A DNA stretch of 64,000 bases from MKUN01 sp964481425 (GTDB taxonomy: Bacteria; Bacteroidota; Bacteroidia; Chitinophagales; Chitinophagaceae), in NCBI GenBank assembly GCA_964481425.1, contig CAYZTM010000016.1, positions 32,766 through 96,765 on the forward strand, written 5' to 3'. Positions 44,402 through 52,252 of this stretch are shown here, in pieces. The position numbers and the translations under genes are program-made. How positions within the stretch are numbered: position 1 is the first letter of the stretch; each line of letters starts with the position of its first letter. Under the pieces are notes generated by a model that made no database searches, was not told the DNA's origin, and worked only from the letters and a program-made list of their open reading frames with translations.

Positions 44402-45955
44402 CTATATTTTTTTCTTGAATTGACTTACAATATCGGTGTTCATCATCCATGCTTTGAGTTCCTGCAGGTTCTGTGAAGCAGAAAAATCTTCTTTAAAGAA
44501 TGGGAATATCTCGCGTACACCTTTGTACATCCATTTTGTGGATGATGATAATTTGCCTGCAAGTCCGCGGATGTCCACTGCCTGTGTCAGCGCAGCAGCC
44601 TCTACCGCCAGCACCTCATATGCATTCTCTATCACGCGGTTGCACATCATAGCCGCATTGCAGCCCATGCTTACTATATCCTGGTTGTCGTTGTTGTTGG
44701 GTATGCTGTGTATGTACATAGGCGTACTCAGCGACTGGTTCTCGGCAACCGTAGAGGTAGCAGGATATTGCATGCCCTGTATGCCGAAGTTCAGGCCCAG
44801 TTTGCCCGCGTTGGCAAACGGAGGCAGCTTCTGGTTCAGGTGCGGGTTGAGCAGGAAGTTGAGCTGTCTTTCTGCCAGCATCGATAGTTTGGTTACGGCT
44901 ATCTTAAGCTTGTCCATTTCCAGGGCCACGTAATCGCCATGGAAATTGCCGCCGTGAAATATATTCTTCGCTTTGCGATCAACTATTGGATTATCGTTTA
45001 CCGAATTCAGTTCATCTATGATGACCGATTCCGTATTCATTACGGTATCTATTACCGGTCCCAGTATCTGCGGCACACAGCGCAGGGAGTAGTATTCCTG
45101 TACTTTATCTTCCAGCACATCCTCCGTCACTTTCTTATCATACAGGTGTTCGTGACGTTTGCGGAGCAGCTTGCTGTCTTCACCCAGTATGCGCATCCAT
45201 TCAGCAACCAGCCGCTGGCCCTTATGCTGTTTTACATTGTTCAGCTCAGCAGAGAAATGGTCGTCATAGGCCTCCATCATCTCGTTCACCATCAGCGAGA
45301 GCAGCATGCTCCATACCACCAGCTTGTGCGCCATGATCACGTTCACACCTCCTATACCTGTCATGGCAGAGGTGCCGTTGAGTATGGCCAGCCCTTCACG
45401 TATGTGTATCTCAAGCGGCTTCAGCTTTAGTTTCTTGTACACTTCCTTAGCAGGTACTACCTGCCCTTTGTACCAGAAATTGCCTTCACCTATCAGGCCC
45501 AGCGCAAGGTGTGCCAGCTGTACGAGGTCGCCGCTGGCGCCTACACCTCCGTGCGCATATACACAGGGATATGCCTCATTGTTGAGCAGCTCCGTCATTA
45601 GTTGCACGGTATCGGGGTGTATGCCCGAGTAGCCCAGCAAGAGGGTATGCAGCCTGGCCAGTAGCATGGCGCGCGTGTGCAGGGGCGATAATAATTGCCC
45701 CATGCCCGAGCTGTGGCTACGGATCAGGTTATACTGCAACTGCCTGCGGTCGGTATCGTTGATGCGGTACTGCGCCATAGGCCCAAAACCGGTATTGATA
45801 CCGTATATCAGCTTGCCTTTCGAAAATTTCTGTAAAAACTCAAAGCTTCCTTTTACATCTTTCATCGCCGTTGCCGAAATACCTACTGCTTTTTGCTGTA
45901 GCATGATCTGCTCAAATGTCACCAGGTCCAGGGCTTTGCCTCCGAGGGAAATCAT
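44402..45955 (-). CDS. Histidine/aromatic amino acid ammonia-lyase (MIO enzyme)
   Basis: A 517-aa lyase that removes ammonia from an amino acid to give an unsaturated acid. The MIO cofactor forms from Ala140-Ser141-Gly142 in GGVGASGDLVQLAH. The conserved Tyr51 is in YGINTGFG. The substrate-selectivity pair is Ser80-His81 (NLIRSHSSG), the histidine type rather than the His-Leu or Phe-Leu of tyrosine or phenylalanine lyases. No hutU, hutI or hutG gene is adjacent; the partner is FabG instead. Histidine ammonia-lyase is the best name from sequence, while the context leaves a biosynthetic role open. Confidence 0.85.
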   Translation of the reverse strand: MISLGGKALDLVTFEQIMLQQKAVGISATAMKDVKGSFEFLQKFSKGKLIYGINTGFGPMAQYRINDTDRRQLQYNLIRSHSSGMGQLLSPLHTRAMLLARLHTLLLGYSGIHPDTVQLMTELLNNEAYPCVYAHGGVGASGDLVQLAHLALGLIGEGNFWYKGQVVPAKEVYKKLKLKPLEIHIREGLAILNGTSAMTGIGGVNVIMAHKLVVWSMLLSLMVNEMMEAYDDHFSAELNNVKQHKGQRLVAEWMRILGEDSKLLRKRHEHLYDKKVTEDVLEDKVQEYYSLRCVPQILGPVIDTVMNTESVIIDELNSVNDNPIVDRKAKNIFHGGNFHGDYVALEMDKLKIAVTKLSMLAERQLNFLLNPHLNQKLPPFANAGKLGLNFGIQGMQYPATSTVAENQSLSTPMYIHSIPNNNDNQDIVSMGCNAAMMCNRVIENAYEVLAVEAAALTQAVDIRGLAGKLSSSTKWMYKGVREIFPFFKEDFSASQNLQELKAWMMNTDIVSQFKKKI

Positions 45956-45988
45956 AATCTGCTAAAATACTGTTTTAATAAGGGTGTG

Positions 45989-45996
45989 CAAAGATA
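45989..45996 (-). promoter_or_regulatory. Bacteroidota -7 box for the ammonia-lyase operon
   Basis: TATCTTTG on the minus strand matches TAnnTTTG and ends 33 nt before the start at 45955. A TTG 21 nt further upstream is a possible -33 element. Confidence 0.5.
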
Positions 45997-46175
45997 GAAA
46001 AGTATGAGGAAGGAATGCAATATATTGACAATATGCATTATACAAGCATTTGAATAAAGGTAAAAATGGGCGGGTATCACCCTCCTACCCATTAAAACAA
46101 CAGACATTTGATAGCTTAGCACGATTTTAGTATATTCTGTCCCGAATATTGATCCCACTCATTTATCGCAATAAT

Positions 46176-47696
46176 ATGACTATAAAGCATATAGAAATAG
46201 ACAACCTGCAACTGCATGATTATGAACAACTGCTCGATGCCATGAAAGCCTCTTATCCCTCATGGCAGGGCAATTACTGGAGCCTTAAAAGCATTGAGAA
46301 CCTTATAGCGCGCTTTCCGGAGGGCCAGGTGGTCATCAAGGCCGATGGTGTGGTAGTAGGTTGCGCCCTGTCGATCATCGTTAACTATAAAAAATTCGGC
46401 GATGCACATACCTATAAAGATATAACCGGCAATTACACCTTCAGCACCCACGACCCCGATGGCGACGTATTATATGGGATAGAAGTGTTTGTGCACCCAC
46501 AATACAGGAGCCTGCGACTGGGGAGGCGTTTATACGACGCACGAAAAGAGCTTTGCGAACACCTGAACCTGAAGGCCATCGTATTTGGTGGCCGCATACC
46601 CAATTATCATAAATATGCCGACAAGATCTCGCCCAAGGAGTATATCCAGAAAGTGAAACAGAAAGAGATATATGACCCTGTGCTTTCGTTCCAGACGGCC
46701 AATGATTTCCATGTAAAAAAGATACTGAAGAACTACATGCCCGAAGATGCGCAAAGCATGGAGTATGCCACCCTGCTGCAATGGGACAACGTATATTATA
46801 CCAAAGACGAATCGTTCCCTAATAAGACCTACGTACGGCTTGGGTTGATACAGTGGCAGATGCGCCTTTATAACGATATTGACGAGATGTTCCGGCAGGT
46901 AGAGTTCTTTATTGACTCCATTGCTGCTTACCATGGTGATTTTGCGCTACTGCCCGAGTTGTTCAACGGGCCCCTGCTTGCGGAATACAATGACATGGGA
47001 GAGGCCGAGGCGATGCGTATGCTTGCCGGGCATACTCCGGCCATGAAACAAAAATTCATCAACCTTGCTATAAAGTACAATGTCAACATCATTACAGGCA
47101 GCCTGCCCAGCATAGAGGATGGCCGCCTGAAAAATATCGGCTATCTCTGTCACCGTAATGGTGAGGTGGACCAATATGAGAAGATACACATTACCCCCGA
47201 CGAGGCCAAGTACTGGGGCATAGAGGGCGGTAATTCATTGGAAGTATTTGAGACCGATGCCGGCAGGGTTGGCATACTCATCTGCTACGATGTCGAATTC
47301 CCGGAACTAGCCCGCCTGCTTGCCGAGCAAGGTATGCAGCTACTCTTCGTACCCTTCCTTACCGATACGCAAAACGCTTATATGCGCGTGCGGGCCTGCG
47401 CACAGGCAAGGGCTATAGAGAACGAATGCTATGTGGCCATAAGTGGTAGCGTGGGTAACCTGCCCAAGGTGCAGAACATGGACATACAGTATTCACAATC
47501 GGTAGTGTTCACACCCTGCGATTTTGCTTTCCCTTCAAACGGTATCAAGAGCGAGGCTACAGCCAATACGGAGATGGTACTGATAGCAGATGTGGACCTG
47601 AACCTGCTGGACGAACTGCATGCCTATGGCAGCGTGCGCAACCTGAAAGACAGGCGCAAGGATTTTTATGAACTGAAACTGAAGAATGGAGCGTAG
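46176..47696 (+). CDS. GNAT acetyltransferase-nitrilase fusion protein
   Basis: A 506-aa bifunctional protein from the ATG at 46176; the TTG at 46149 would add nine residues without homology. About residues 1-200 form a GNAT acetyltransferase domain with HPQYRSLRLGRRLYDARKEL as the acetyl-CoA loop. About 215-506 form a carbon-nitrogen hydrolase (nitrilase) domain with the catalytic triad Glu in LLPELFN, Lys in YEKIHITPDE and Cys370 in LICYDVEFPE. The combination is known in Bacteroidota but its substrate is not. It is transcribed alone and converges on the DUF3108 gene with 4 bp between stops. Confidence 0.9.
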   Translation: MTIKHIEIDNLQLHDYEQLLDAMKASYPSWQGNYWSLKSIENLIARFPEGQVVIKADGVVVGCALSIIVNYKKFGDAHTYKDITGNYTFSTHDPDGDVLYGIEVFVHPQYRSLRLGRRLYDARKELCEHLNLKAIVFGGRIPNYHKYADKISPKEYIQKVKQKEIYDPVLSFQTANDFHVKKILKNYMPEDAQSMEYATLLQWDNVYYTKDESFPNKTYVRLGLIQWQMRLYNDIDEMFRQVEFFIDSIAAYHGDFALLPELFNGPLLAEYNDMGEAEAMRMLAGHTPAMKQKFINLAIKYNVNIITGSLPSIEDGRLKNIGYLCHRNGEVDQYEKIHITPDEAKYWGIEGGNSLEVFETDAGRVGILICYDVEFPELARLLAEQGMQLLFVPFLTDTQNAYMRVRACAQARAIENECYVAISGSVGNLPKVQNMDIQYSQSVVFTPCDFAFPSNGIKSEATANTEMVLIADVDLNLLDELHAYGSVRNLKDRRKDFYELKLKNGA

Positions 47697-47700
47697 CTAA

Positions 47701-48501
47701 TTACTTCTTCTTTACCAGCGAGGTCAGCGGGTTGCGCAGCCTGCCCGCATCTACCAGGTCTACGGTTATATTACCCACCAGTATGGGGCTTTCCACGCGC
47801 ACGGGCAGGTGGTTGTTATCATCGCCCACCCATACACGCATCTTTTCACCACCACTGAAGATGGTGCCCTCTATCAGCAGGGGCGCTATCTTAATTGTAT
47901 TAAAGGTGCCATAGTGTGTTTTGATCTGCTCCTTGCCCAGGTACCTGATGTACAGGTTATATACCTTATCGTCGAGGAACATACTGAAGGGTATCTTATC
48001 GCCTGGCTTGTATTTATTGTAATCAATATTTCGCGCGTAATAGATCGTGGAGAGCACATCCTGCACACAGGCAGGCACATCATACACACCATGTGTCGAG
48101 GTCGCTTTGTTCTTCTTCCTGTCAAAGGTCACATTGTTGTATATCTTGAAATCGTCCTCGTTCACATTGCGTACGAATTTGAGCGGCAGCATGGTCTCCG
48201 CATCTATATAGGTTTCGTACACATCCCGCACACGGAAAAACCATTCATACGATTTAAAGGTCTTCCCCTCCCCGGTGATGTGATACACCTTTCGGCCATT
48301 CAGGTCTTCCAGTTTCGTAGTGAAATCGGCTGTGCCTGCGCCCACCCAAAGGCTCCACATGTTATAGTATATCTTGAAGGTAAGTTTCTCACCTTCTTTA
48401 AAGCTCATGTTCTTAATACCGCAAAAATCATTCTGCGCATAACCTGCAAACGACAAGCACAACAAACAAACAATACTTAAACTTTTCTTTAGCACACTCA
48501 T
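47701..48501 (-). CDS. DUF3108 family exported protein
   Basis: A 266-aa protein from the ATG at 48501; the ORF extends to 48552, overlapping the flippase-like gene, but the signal peptide (SLSIVCLLCLSFAGYAQ) begins at 48501. The DUF3108 pattern is visible: EKLTFKIYYNMW near the start, GEGKTFKSYEWFFRVRD, and the later VWVGDDNNHLPVRVES. Such proteins are probably periplasmic beta-rich proteins of unknown function. It lies 32 bp downstream of the flippase-like gene and is likely co-transcribed with it. Confidence 0.85.
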   Translation of the reverse strand: MSVLKKSLSIVCLLCLSFAGYAQNDFCGIKNMSFKEGEKLTFKIYYNMWSLWVGAGTADFTTKLEDLNGRKVYHITGEGKTFKSYEWFFRVRDVYETYIDAETMLPLKFVRNVNEDDFKIYNNVTFDRKKNKATSTHGVYDVPACVQDVLSTIYYARNIDYNKYKPGDKIPFSMFLDDKVYNLYIRYLGKEQIKTHYGTFNTIKIAPLLIEGTIFSGGEKMRVWVGDDNNHLPVRVESPILVGNITVDLVDAGRLRNPLTSLVKKK

Positions 48502-48533
48502 AAACGCTACTCCTTTCTTTATATAATAAGCTA

Positions 48534-49475
48534 TCACCTGTATATCCTCCACCTCAGCAGCAATATACTACCTATTACTGCGGGCACTACCAGGTTGATG
48601 AACCATAGGCCGGCGCTTGCAGCTACAATGCCTATGGTATTTGCCGAGAACTTGCCAAAAAGGAATACACCTACCTGACTGCGGATACCCAGCTGGGCCA
48701 GTGCAATAGAGGGTATCACCGTAATGGCCCAGAAAAAAACACAGGCCATGAAAAAACCCTCGCGCAATGGCATGGATACATTCATCCAGCGTAACAAAAT
48801 CAAATATTGTGCCGTATAAACCAGGAAGCGCAGCATAGAGATGCCCAATACTGTTAATTGTTCTTCATTCCTAAAGCGCATCAGCAGCTGGCGGTACACA
48901 TGCAACCTGCGCATCCAGCGGAAACGTTGCAAGAGGGGCAGCCACTTCTCGAACTGCATATAAATGATGCCCAGTAATACCATCAATGCCGCCGAGCCGG
49001 CCAGTACCGTTAGGGACAGCGTACCCGGGAAAGCCAAATTGTAATATATAAGCCCGGCCATACCAAAAACAAAGACGGTAATGATCTGCGCAAATATGCC
49101 TAATACCGATACACTGATGAGCCTGAAGGTGTTTTTACGCTCCAGGTACACAATACGTCCCGGGTATTCGCCAATGCGATTTGGGGTGACGATACTGAAT
49201 GCGATACCCGCAAAGTAGCTGGCCAGCGCCTGCCTGTAAGTCGTAGGCTGCGCCGAACCGGCCAGTATCTGCCATTTTTTAGCTTCCAGGCCAATATTTA
49301 CCGGTAGTAAGATAATTGCCAGCCAGAGCAAATAATCCGGGCCCGTATGCCACCACGCAGTACTATCTACCTTGCCCAGTTGATGCTTCACCTGCAGGTA
49401 TATACCCCATAGGAGCAATGCGGATATAGCTGCGCCGGGCAGGTATTTGAGCCATATTTTGGTACTTTTGTTCAA
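48534..49475 (-). CDS. Lysylphosphatidylglycerol synthase/flippase-like membrane protein
   Basis: About 313 aa with seven or eight helices, in the LPG-synthase transmembrane (UPF0104) family, whose members move or modify lipids or glycolipids. The family motif is FSIVTPNRIGEYPGRIVYL, with QLGIRSQVGVFLFG near the C-terminus. No catalytic synthase domain is attached. The start is uncertain: a TTG at 49475 just precedes KSTKIWLKYLPG, while a GTG at 49502 would overlap the divergent ruvC start by 13 bp. Confidence 0.82.
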   Translation of the reverse strand: MNKSTKIWLKYLPGAAISALLLWGIYLQVKHQLGKVDSTAWWHTGPDYLLWLAIILLPVNIGLEAKKWQILAGSAQPTTYRQALASYFAGIAFSIVTPNRIGEYPGRIVYLERKNTFRLISVSVLGIFAQIITVFVFGMAGLIYYNLAFPGTLSLTVLAGSAALMVLLGIIYMQFEKWLPLLQRFRWMRRLHVYRQLLMRFRNEEQLTVLGISMLRFLVYTAQYLILLRWMNVSMPLREGFFMACVFFWAITVIPSIALAQLGIRSQVGVFLFGKFSANTIGIVAASAGLWFINLVVPAVIGSILLLRWRIYR

Positions 49476-49489
49476 ATAACATTCATTCT

Positions 49490-50083
49490 TTGCAGCAATC
49501 ACCCCGCATCATTCTTGGCATAGACCCCGGCACTCTGGTGATGGGTTATGGGCTTATCGCCATTCACAAAAGTAATATATCGCTTGTGGAAATGGGGGTT
49601 TTGCAACTGGCTAAAAGACAAGACCATGCAGAAAGGCTGGAGCTCATCTTCCGGAAGATGGAGAGCCTGATCAAGATGCATGCACCCGTTGCGGTGGCCA
49701 TCGAGGCGCCCTTCTTTGGCAAGAATGTGCAGAGTATGCTTAAACTGGGGCGTGCACAGGGCGTGGCCATAGCTGCTGCCATGATGCATGGCCTGCAGGC
49801 CATAGAATACGCCCCGCGGAAAATAAAACAATCGGTTACCGGGCGCGGCAATGCCACCAAAGAGCAGGTGTGGCAGATGCTGCAGCATACCCTGAAATTT
49901 GATGAAGATCCCCGCTTTATGGATGCCACCGATGCTGTGGCCGTAGCGCTTTGCCACCATTACCAGGACCGCCTGCCCAAAAGTGATGGCAGTGTGAGCA
50001 TAAAATTGCCAAAAGCTAAAAAAACAAGTACCTGGGAAGCCTTTATTATGTCCAATCCTGGAAGGATAGTAAAAAAGCGCTGA
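49490..50083 (+). CDS. ruvC: Holliday junction endonuclease RuvC
   Basis: Resolves Holliday junctions after RuvAB branch migration, 197 aa. The catalytic acids are seen in GIDPGTLVMGYG (Asp about residue 12), AIEAPFFG, and MDATDAVAVALCHHY near the end of the nuclease core. The last ~35 residues are a basic extension beyond the usual ~175-aa length. It starts at a TTG at 49490, since no in-frame ATG precedes the catalytic Asp. It is divergent from the flippase-like gene and lies ~7 kb from ruvB, not in one operon. Confidence 0.95.
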   Translation: MQQSPRIILGIDPGTLVMGYGLIAIHKSNISLVEMGVLQLAKRQDHAERLELIFRKMESLIKMHAPVAVAIEAPFFGKNVQSMLKLGRAQGVAIAAAMMHGLQAIEYAPRKIKQSVTGRGNATKEQVWQMLQHTLKFDEDPRFMDATDAVAVALCHHYQDRLPKSDGSVSIKLPKAKKTSTWEAFIMSNPGRIVKKR

Positions 50084-50375
50084 AAAGAAGGAATTTTAAT
50101 ATTTCTTTAAATAAATCGCTATTTAAAAGATAGGCCTGAAAAAAAGGATTGCGTATCTTGCAGGAACATCATTGCGGAGGATATGTGTTCAGGCTTTGTG
50201 CCGCATAAAACATAGCGTACTCTGGATAAGAGCACACACAAATATCGAAAAACATCAGCCGGTTCTCACTTATTGCCAACCCGCAAGCCGGTGAATATTG
50301 CTATATCATATAGCATGTATGTCCTTATCCCCCATAGCGAATACCGCACCAATAACTATATAAAATCATTTAATT

Positions 50376-51071
50376 ATGGCTTCTTATAAAGCAAAATTAT
50401 TGCTGGTAGAGGACGACCCTACTTTGAGCTACGTCATGAAAGATAGCCTGGGCAATGCCGGCTTCGACGTGGTTCACTGCCCCGACAGCGAAAGCGGCTG
50501 GCAGCAGTTCATGAAACACAACTTCGACGTGTGCCTGCTGGATGTGGTACTGCCTAAAAAGGATGGTATGCACCTGGCCAAACAAATACGCGAAAAGAAC
50601 GAGACCATCCCCATACTGATGCTCACATCCAAATCGATGGATGATGATAAACTGGCCGGTTTCCAAAGCGGGGCCGACGACTACATCACCAAGCCCTTCA
50701 ACATGCAGGAGTTATTGCTCCGCCTCGACGTATTCCTCAGGCGTACCAAAAAGAAGGAGGACAATACGCCAACAGAATTCAAACTTGGCAACCTTGATTT
50801 CGATTATACCAACCTGGTACTGCGCGGCGGCCCCAAAGAACACCAGCTTACCCAGCGCGAAGCCGACCTGATCCGCTACCTGTGCCTCAATGCCAACCGT
50901 GTGCTGAAGCGCGACGAGATACTGATGAATGTATGGGGCAAGGAAGATTATTTCCTTGGCCGAAGCATGGACGTATTCATCACAAAGGTGCGTAAGTATA
51001 TAAAGGAACAGCCCGGTGTAGAACTGCAAACCATACACGGCATCGGTTTCAAATTCGTTTACAACAACTAA
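50376..51071 (+). CDS. OmpR-family response regulator, no adjacent kinase
   Basis: A 231-aa two-component regulator. The receiver domain (about residues 6-120) has acidic VEDDP, the phosphorylatable Asp56 in CLLDVVLP, Thr/Ser in MLTSK and Lys106 in YITKPF. The winged-helix DNA-binding domain (about 135-230) ends in VELQTIHGIGFKFVY. It resembles RprY-type regulators of Bacteroidota. No histidine kinase lies next to it. The ~290 bp upstream holds no gene; TATCTTGC near 50152 is a partial -7 match and would give a long 5' leader. Confidence 0.92.
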   Translation: MASYKAKLLLVEDDPTLSYVMKDSLGNAGFDVVHCPDSESGWQQFMKHNFDVCLLDVVLPKKDGMHLAKQIREKNETIPILMLTSKSMDDDKLAGFQSGADDYITKPFNMQELLLRLDVFLRRTKKKEDNTPTEFKLGNLDFDYTNLVLRGGPKEHQLTQREADLIRYLCLNANRVLKRDEILMNVWGKEDYFLGRSMDVFITKVRKYIKEQPGVELQTIHGIGFKFVYNN

Positions 51072-51092
51072 ACACGAATAAGTATTCATAAG

Positions 51093-51120
51093 AATGGCCC
51101 GCTAAACAGCGGGCCATTTC
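51093..51120. terminator. Terminator between the response regulator and porP/sprF gene
   Basis: An 11-bp stem (AATGGCCCGCT with AGCGGGCCATT) and a 4-nt loop AAAC. Both flanks are only moderately T-rich (TTTCTAT and TTCTTAT), so it probably works in both directions at modest strength. Confidence 0.65.
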
Positions 51121-51165
51121 TATATGCATTTCTCTCTTCTCTCTTTCGTTTATGTAAGCAGGTCC

Positions 51166-52221
51166 TTACTCGTCCCTGAAAACATTGTTGACATCTTCAA
51201 AGTGTGGGCATTTTTGGGCATTCGGCTTATCCTTTTTAAGGATACCGCGCGCAAACAGTGACACTTCGTAGCCGCCCGCACCATTGGTGGCAGGCTTCAA
51301 TGAAGAAGTATTGATATCATAAGATACCGCTATCGAATAAGTGCGGTAATCCACTTTCAAGGTTGGGATGTAAGCATCATTCAACCTGTAGAACAGGCCT
51401 GCGTAGAGGGAAAAGCTCTTCGCCTGCTCTGCCACGGAATGCCAGCCGAGGAAGCCCCCGCCTATCCATTCCTGGTAAGGTTTCTGGTTCGAATAGTTGA
51501 CATGAACCGTAAGCGAATATTGTCTTGTGAAGTTGGCCTTGAAACCCAGGTTGCCCTGCCACTTCATGGTATTGCGCGCAAAGCCGTTTATATCAGCAAA
51601 AGCCTGCTTAGGCTGCAATACGTGAAAAGCTGATGCACCAATGTAATAGTTAATGGCGTTATTCGGCCCCATGGAACTATTGAAGCTGATACCTGCACCA
51701 AGGTCGAAATTATTTAGCGAGGTAACGGTAATGTTCTCACCAGAGGGATTGGAGGAGCTGTAATTCCCATTCACATACTGGCTGCTGAAGGTCATCTTAT
51801 TAATGTCAACAGAACGCTGTATGTAGCCTGCCGCAAAACCTAAGGACAGATAAGAATTATGATCGTCTTCCATCGACTTATTGTAATTCACTGCAGGGTA
51901 TATCTGCATGCTGTTGAAGTCGATGCTACCGGCCTTATCGTAGGAAAAAGCAGCACCGAAGCTTACATAATCGCCCACTTCGCTATTCACAGCTATGCGC
52001 GTCTCCGCGGTGGCATATACAGTGTTGAAGGGTACCGATATATTGCCCCATTGCGTGCGGTAGTTCACACCGGCTTTAAAGTCGCCGCTGAAGATACCGG
52101 TCAGGCCGGGGTTGCGCAGTATGGCATTTTCGTAGAACTGCGAAAAGTGTATGTCCTGCGCCTGAACACTAAGCGTGGCCAGCAACAGGCAAATACTACT
52201 TAGTAAAAGTTTTTTCATCAC
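51166..52221 (-). CDS. T9SS outer-membrane protein PorP/SprF family
   Basis: A 351-aa outer-membrane barrel with signal peptide (SSICLLLATLSVQAQD). The family opening QDIHFSQFYENAILRNPGLTG and the strand GDFKAGVNYRTQWG are diagnostic of PorP/SprF. SprF-type proteins help secrete and anchor giant type B T9SS cargo such as SprB, and are usually encoded right after their cargo. Here it starts 31 bp after the stop of the 1736-aa PKD protein, so the two form a cargo-partner pair. Confidence 0.92.
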   Translation of the reverse strand: MMKKLLLSSICLLLATLSVQAQDIHFSQFYENAILRNPGLTGIFSGDFKAGVNYRTQWGNISVPFNTVYATAETRIAVNSEVGDYVSFGAAFSYDKAGSIDFNSMQIYPAVNYNKSMEDDHNSYLSLGFAAGYIQRSVDINKMTFSSQYVNGNYSSSNPSGENITVTSLNNFDLGAGISFNSSMGPNNAINYYIGASAFHVLQPKQAFADINGFARNTMKWQGNLGFKANFTRQYSLTVHVNYSNQKPYQEWIGGGFLGWHSVAEQAKSFSLYAGLFYRLNDAYIPTLKVDYRTYSIAVSYDINTSSLKPATNGAGGYEVSLFARGILKKDKPNAQKCPHFEDVNNVFRDE

Positions 52222-52252
52222 AATATCTTTTTTACAGGTTCTTCATTTCGTT

